NCBI GenBank assembly: GCA_031360885.1
Contig: JANMCC010000290.1
Span: 1 to 6,681 of the forward strand
Reading direction: 5' to 3'
Length of the DNA: 6,681 nt
Source: Schlegelella_A sp031360885
Lineage (GTDB): Bacteria > Pseudomonadota > Gammaproteobacteria > Burkholderiales > Burkholderiaceae_C
A program made the position numbers and the translations under genes. Each line of letters begins with the position of its first letter. Position 1 is the first letter of the stretch. The notes below the pieces were generated by a model that saw only the letters and a program-made list of their open reading frames with translations, was not told the DNA's origin and did not search any database. Of this stretch, positions 6,569 through 6,681 are shown in pieces.

Positions 6569-6580
6569 CCGTGCGCACGG
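6569..6580. terminator. 12-bp palindrome in the convergent junction, weak bidirectional terminator candidate
   Basis: CCGTGCGCACGG is a perfect palindrome lying between the DUF885 stop and the stop of the convergent gene, whose stop codon begins directly beside it. As RNA it could fold only as a short stem with a GCGC loop on either strand, and no U tract follows in either direction. Its position between two convergent genes suits a termination element, but the structure is weak and chance is possible in such GC-rich DNA. Confidence 0.25.
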
Positions 6581-6681
6581 TCAGCCCCGCGAGCGCGCCT
6601 CCTCCTGCGCCAGGTACTGGTGCACGAAGGCGATCGCCATGCTGCCCTCGCCCACCGCCGAAGCGACGCGCTTGACCGGGC
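6581..6681 (-). CDS. C-terminal end of a thioredoxin-reductase-like FAD oxidoreductase (partial)
   Basis: The minus strand encodes 32 residues followed by TGA; the start of the gene lies beyond the right edge. The peptide contains KRVASAVGEGSMAIAFVHQY. This is the kind of C-terminal segment seen in thioredoxin-reductase-type flavoproteins, where the helix after the Gly-Glu-Gly turn contacts the FAD and closes the FAD domain. This is recognition of the pattern in a short fragment, so the exact subfamily (true thioredoxin reductase, ferredoxin/flavodoxin reductase type, or another class II pyridine-nucleotide oxidoreductase) cannot be settled. It is convergent with the DUF885 gene, with a 28-bp gap, and is probably a separate transcription unit unrelated to the uptake locus. 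Confidence 0.7.
   Translation of the reverse strand, partial: PVKRVASAVGEGSMAIAFVHQYLAQEEARSRG

Overview
The window is very GC-rich (about 70% by eye, not computed), and its codons strongly prefer G or C at the third position. It encodes a TonB-dependent outer-membrane receptor, so the host is Gram-negative. The overall character fits a proteobacterium, with a Burkholderiales-like betaproteobacterium as my best guess; this is inference from composition and gene families, not from a marker gene.

Layout. The left part reads leftward as AraC-family regulator (3740 to 2682), TonB-dependent receptor (2570 to 333), then the first 109 codons of a major facilitator superfamily (MFS) transporter (328 running off base 1). 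The right part reads rightward as an M19-type membrane dipeptidase homologue (3827-4840), overlapping by ATGA with a DUF885 putative metallopeptidase (4837-6552). The last 101 bases hold the C-terminal end of a convergent gene (6681 to 6581) that looks like a thioredoxin-reductase-type flavoprotein. No rRNA, tRNA, CRISPR array, insertion sequence or integrase is visible. The only noncoding stretches are 2571-2681, 3741-3826 and 6553-6580.

How the genes may work together. The two divergent arms form a plausible nutrient-acquisition locus. The receptor brings a ligand across the outer membrane, the MFS carrier moves it (or a product) across the inner membrane, and two peptidase-like hydrolases without signal peptides process it in the cytoplasm. 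The AraC-type protein resembles the PchR-like group that senses siderophores or similar small ligands. A peptide-like or amide-containing natural product, such as a peptidic xenosiderophore, is a reasonable substrate guess; the sequence does not identify it.

The most interesting noncoding signal is the 111-bp gap between regulator and receptor. It carries an 8-bp direct repeat in exact 21-bp register, the classic half-site spacing of AraC-family activators, close to where a -35 element would lie. It also holds a 9-bp inverted repeat enclosing those sites, and an imperfect 8-bp stem that would bury the receptor's Shine-Dalgarno sequence. The dipeptidase has a second point of interest: the usual His-x-Asp metal motif reads His-Thr-Cys.
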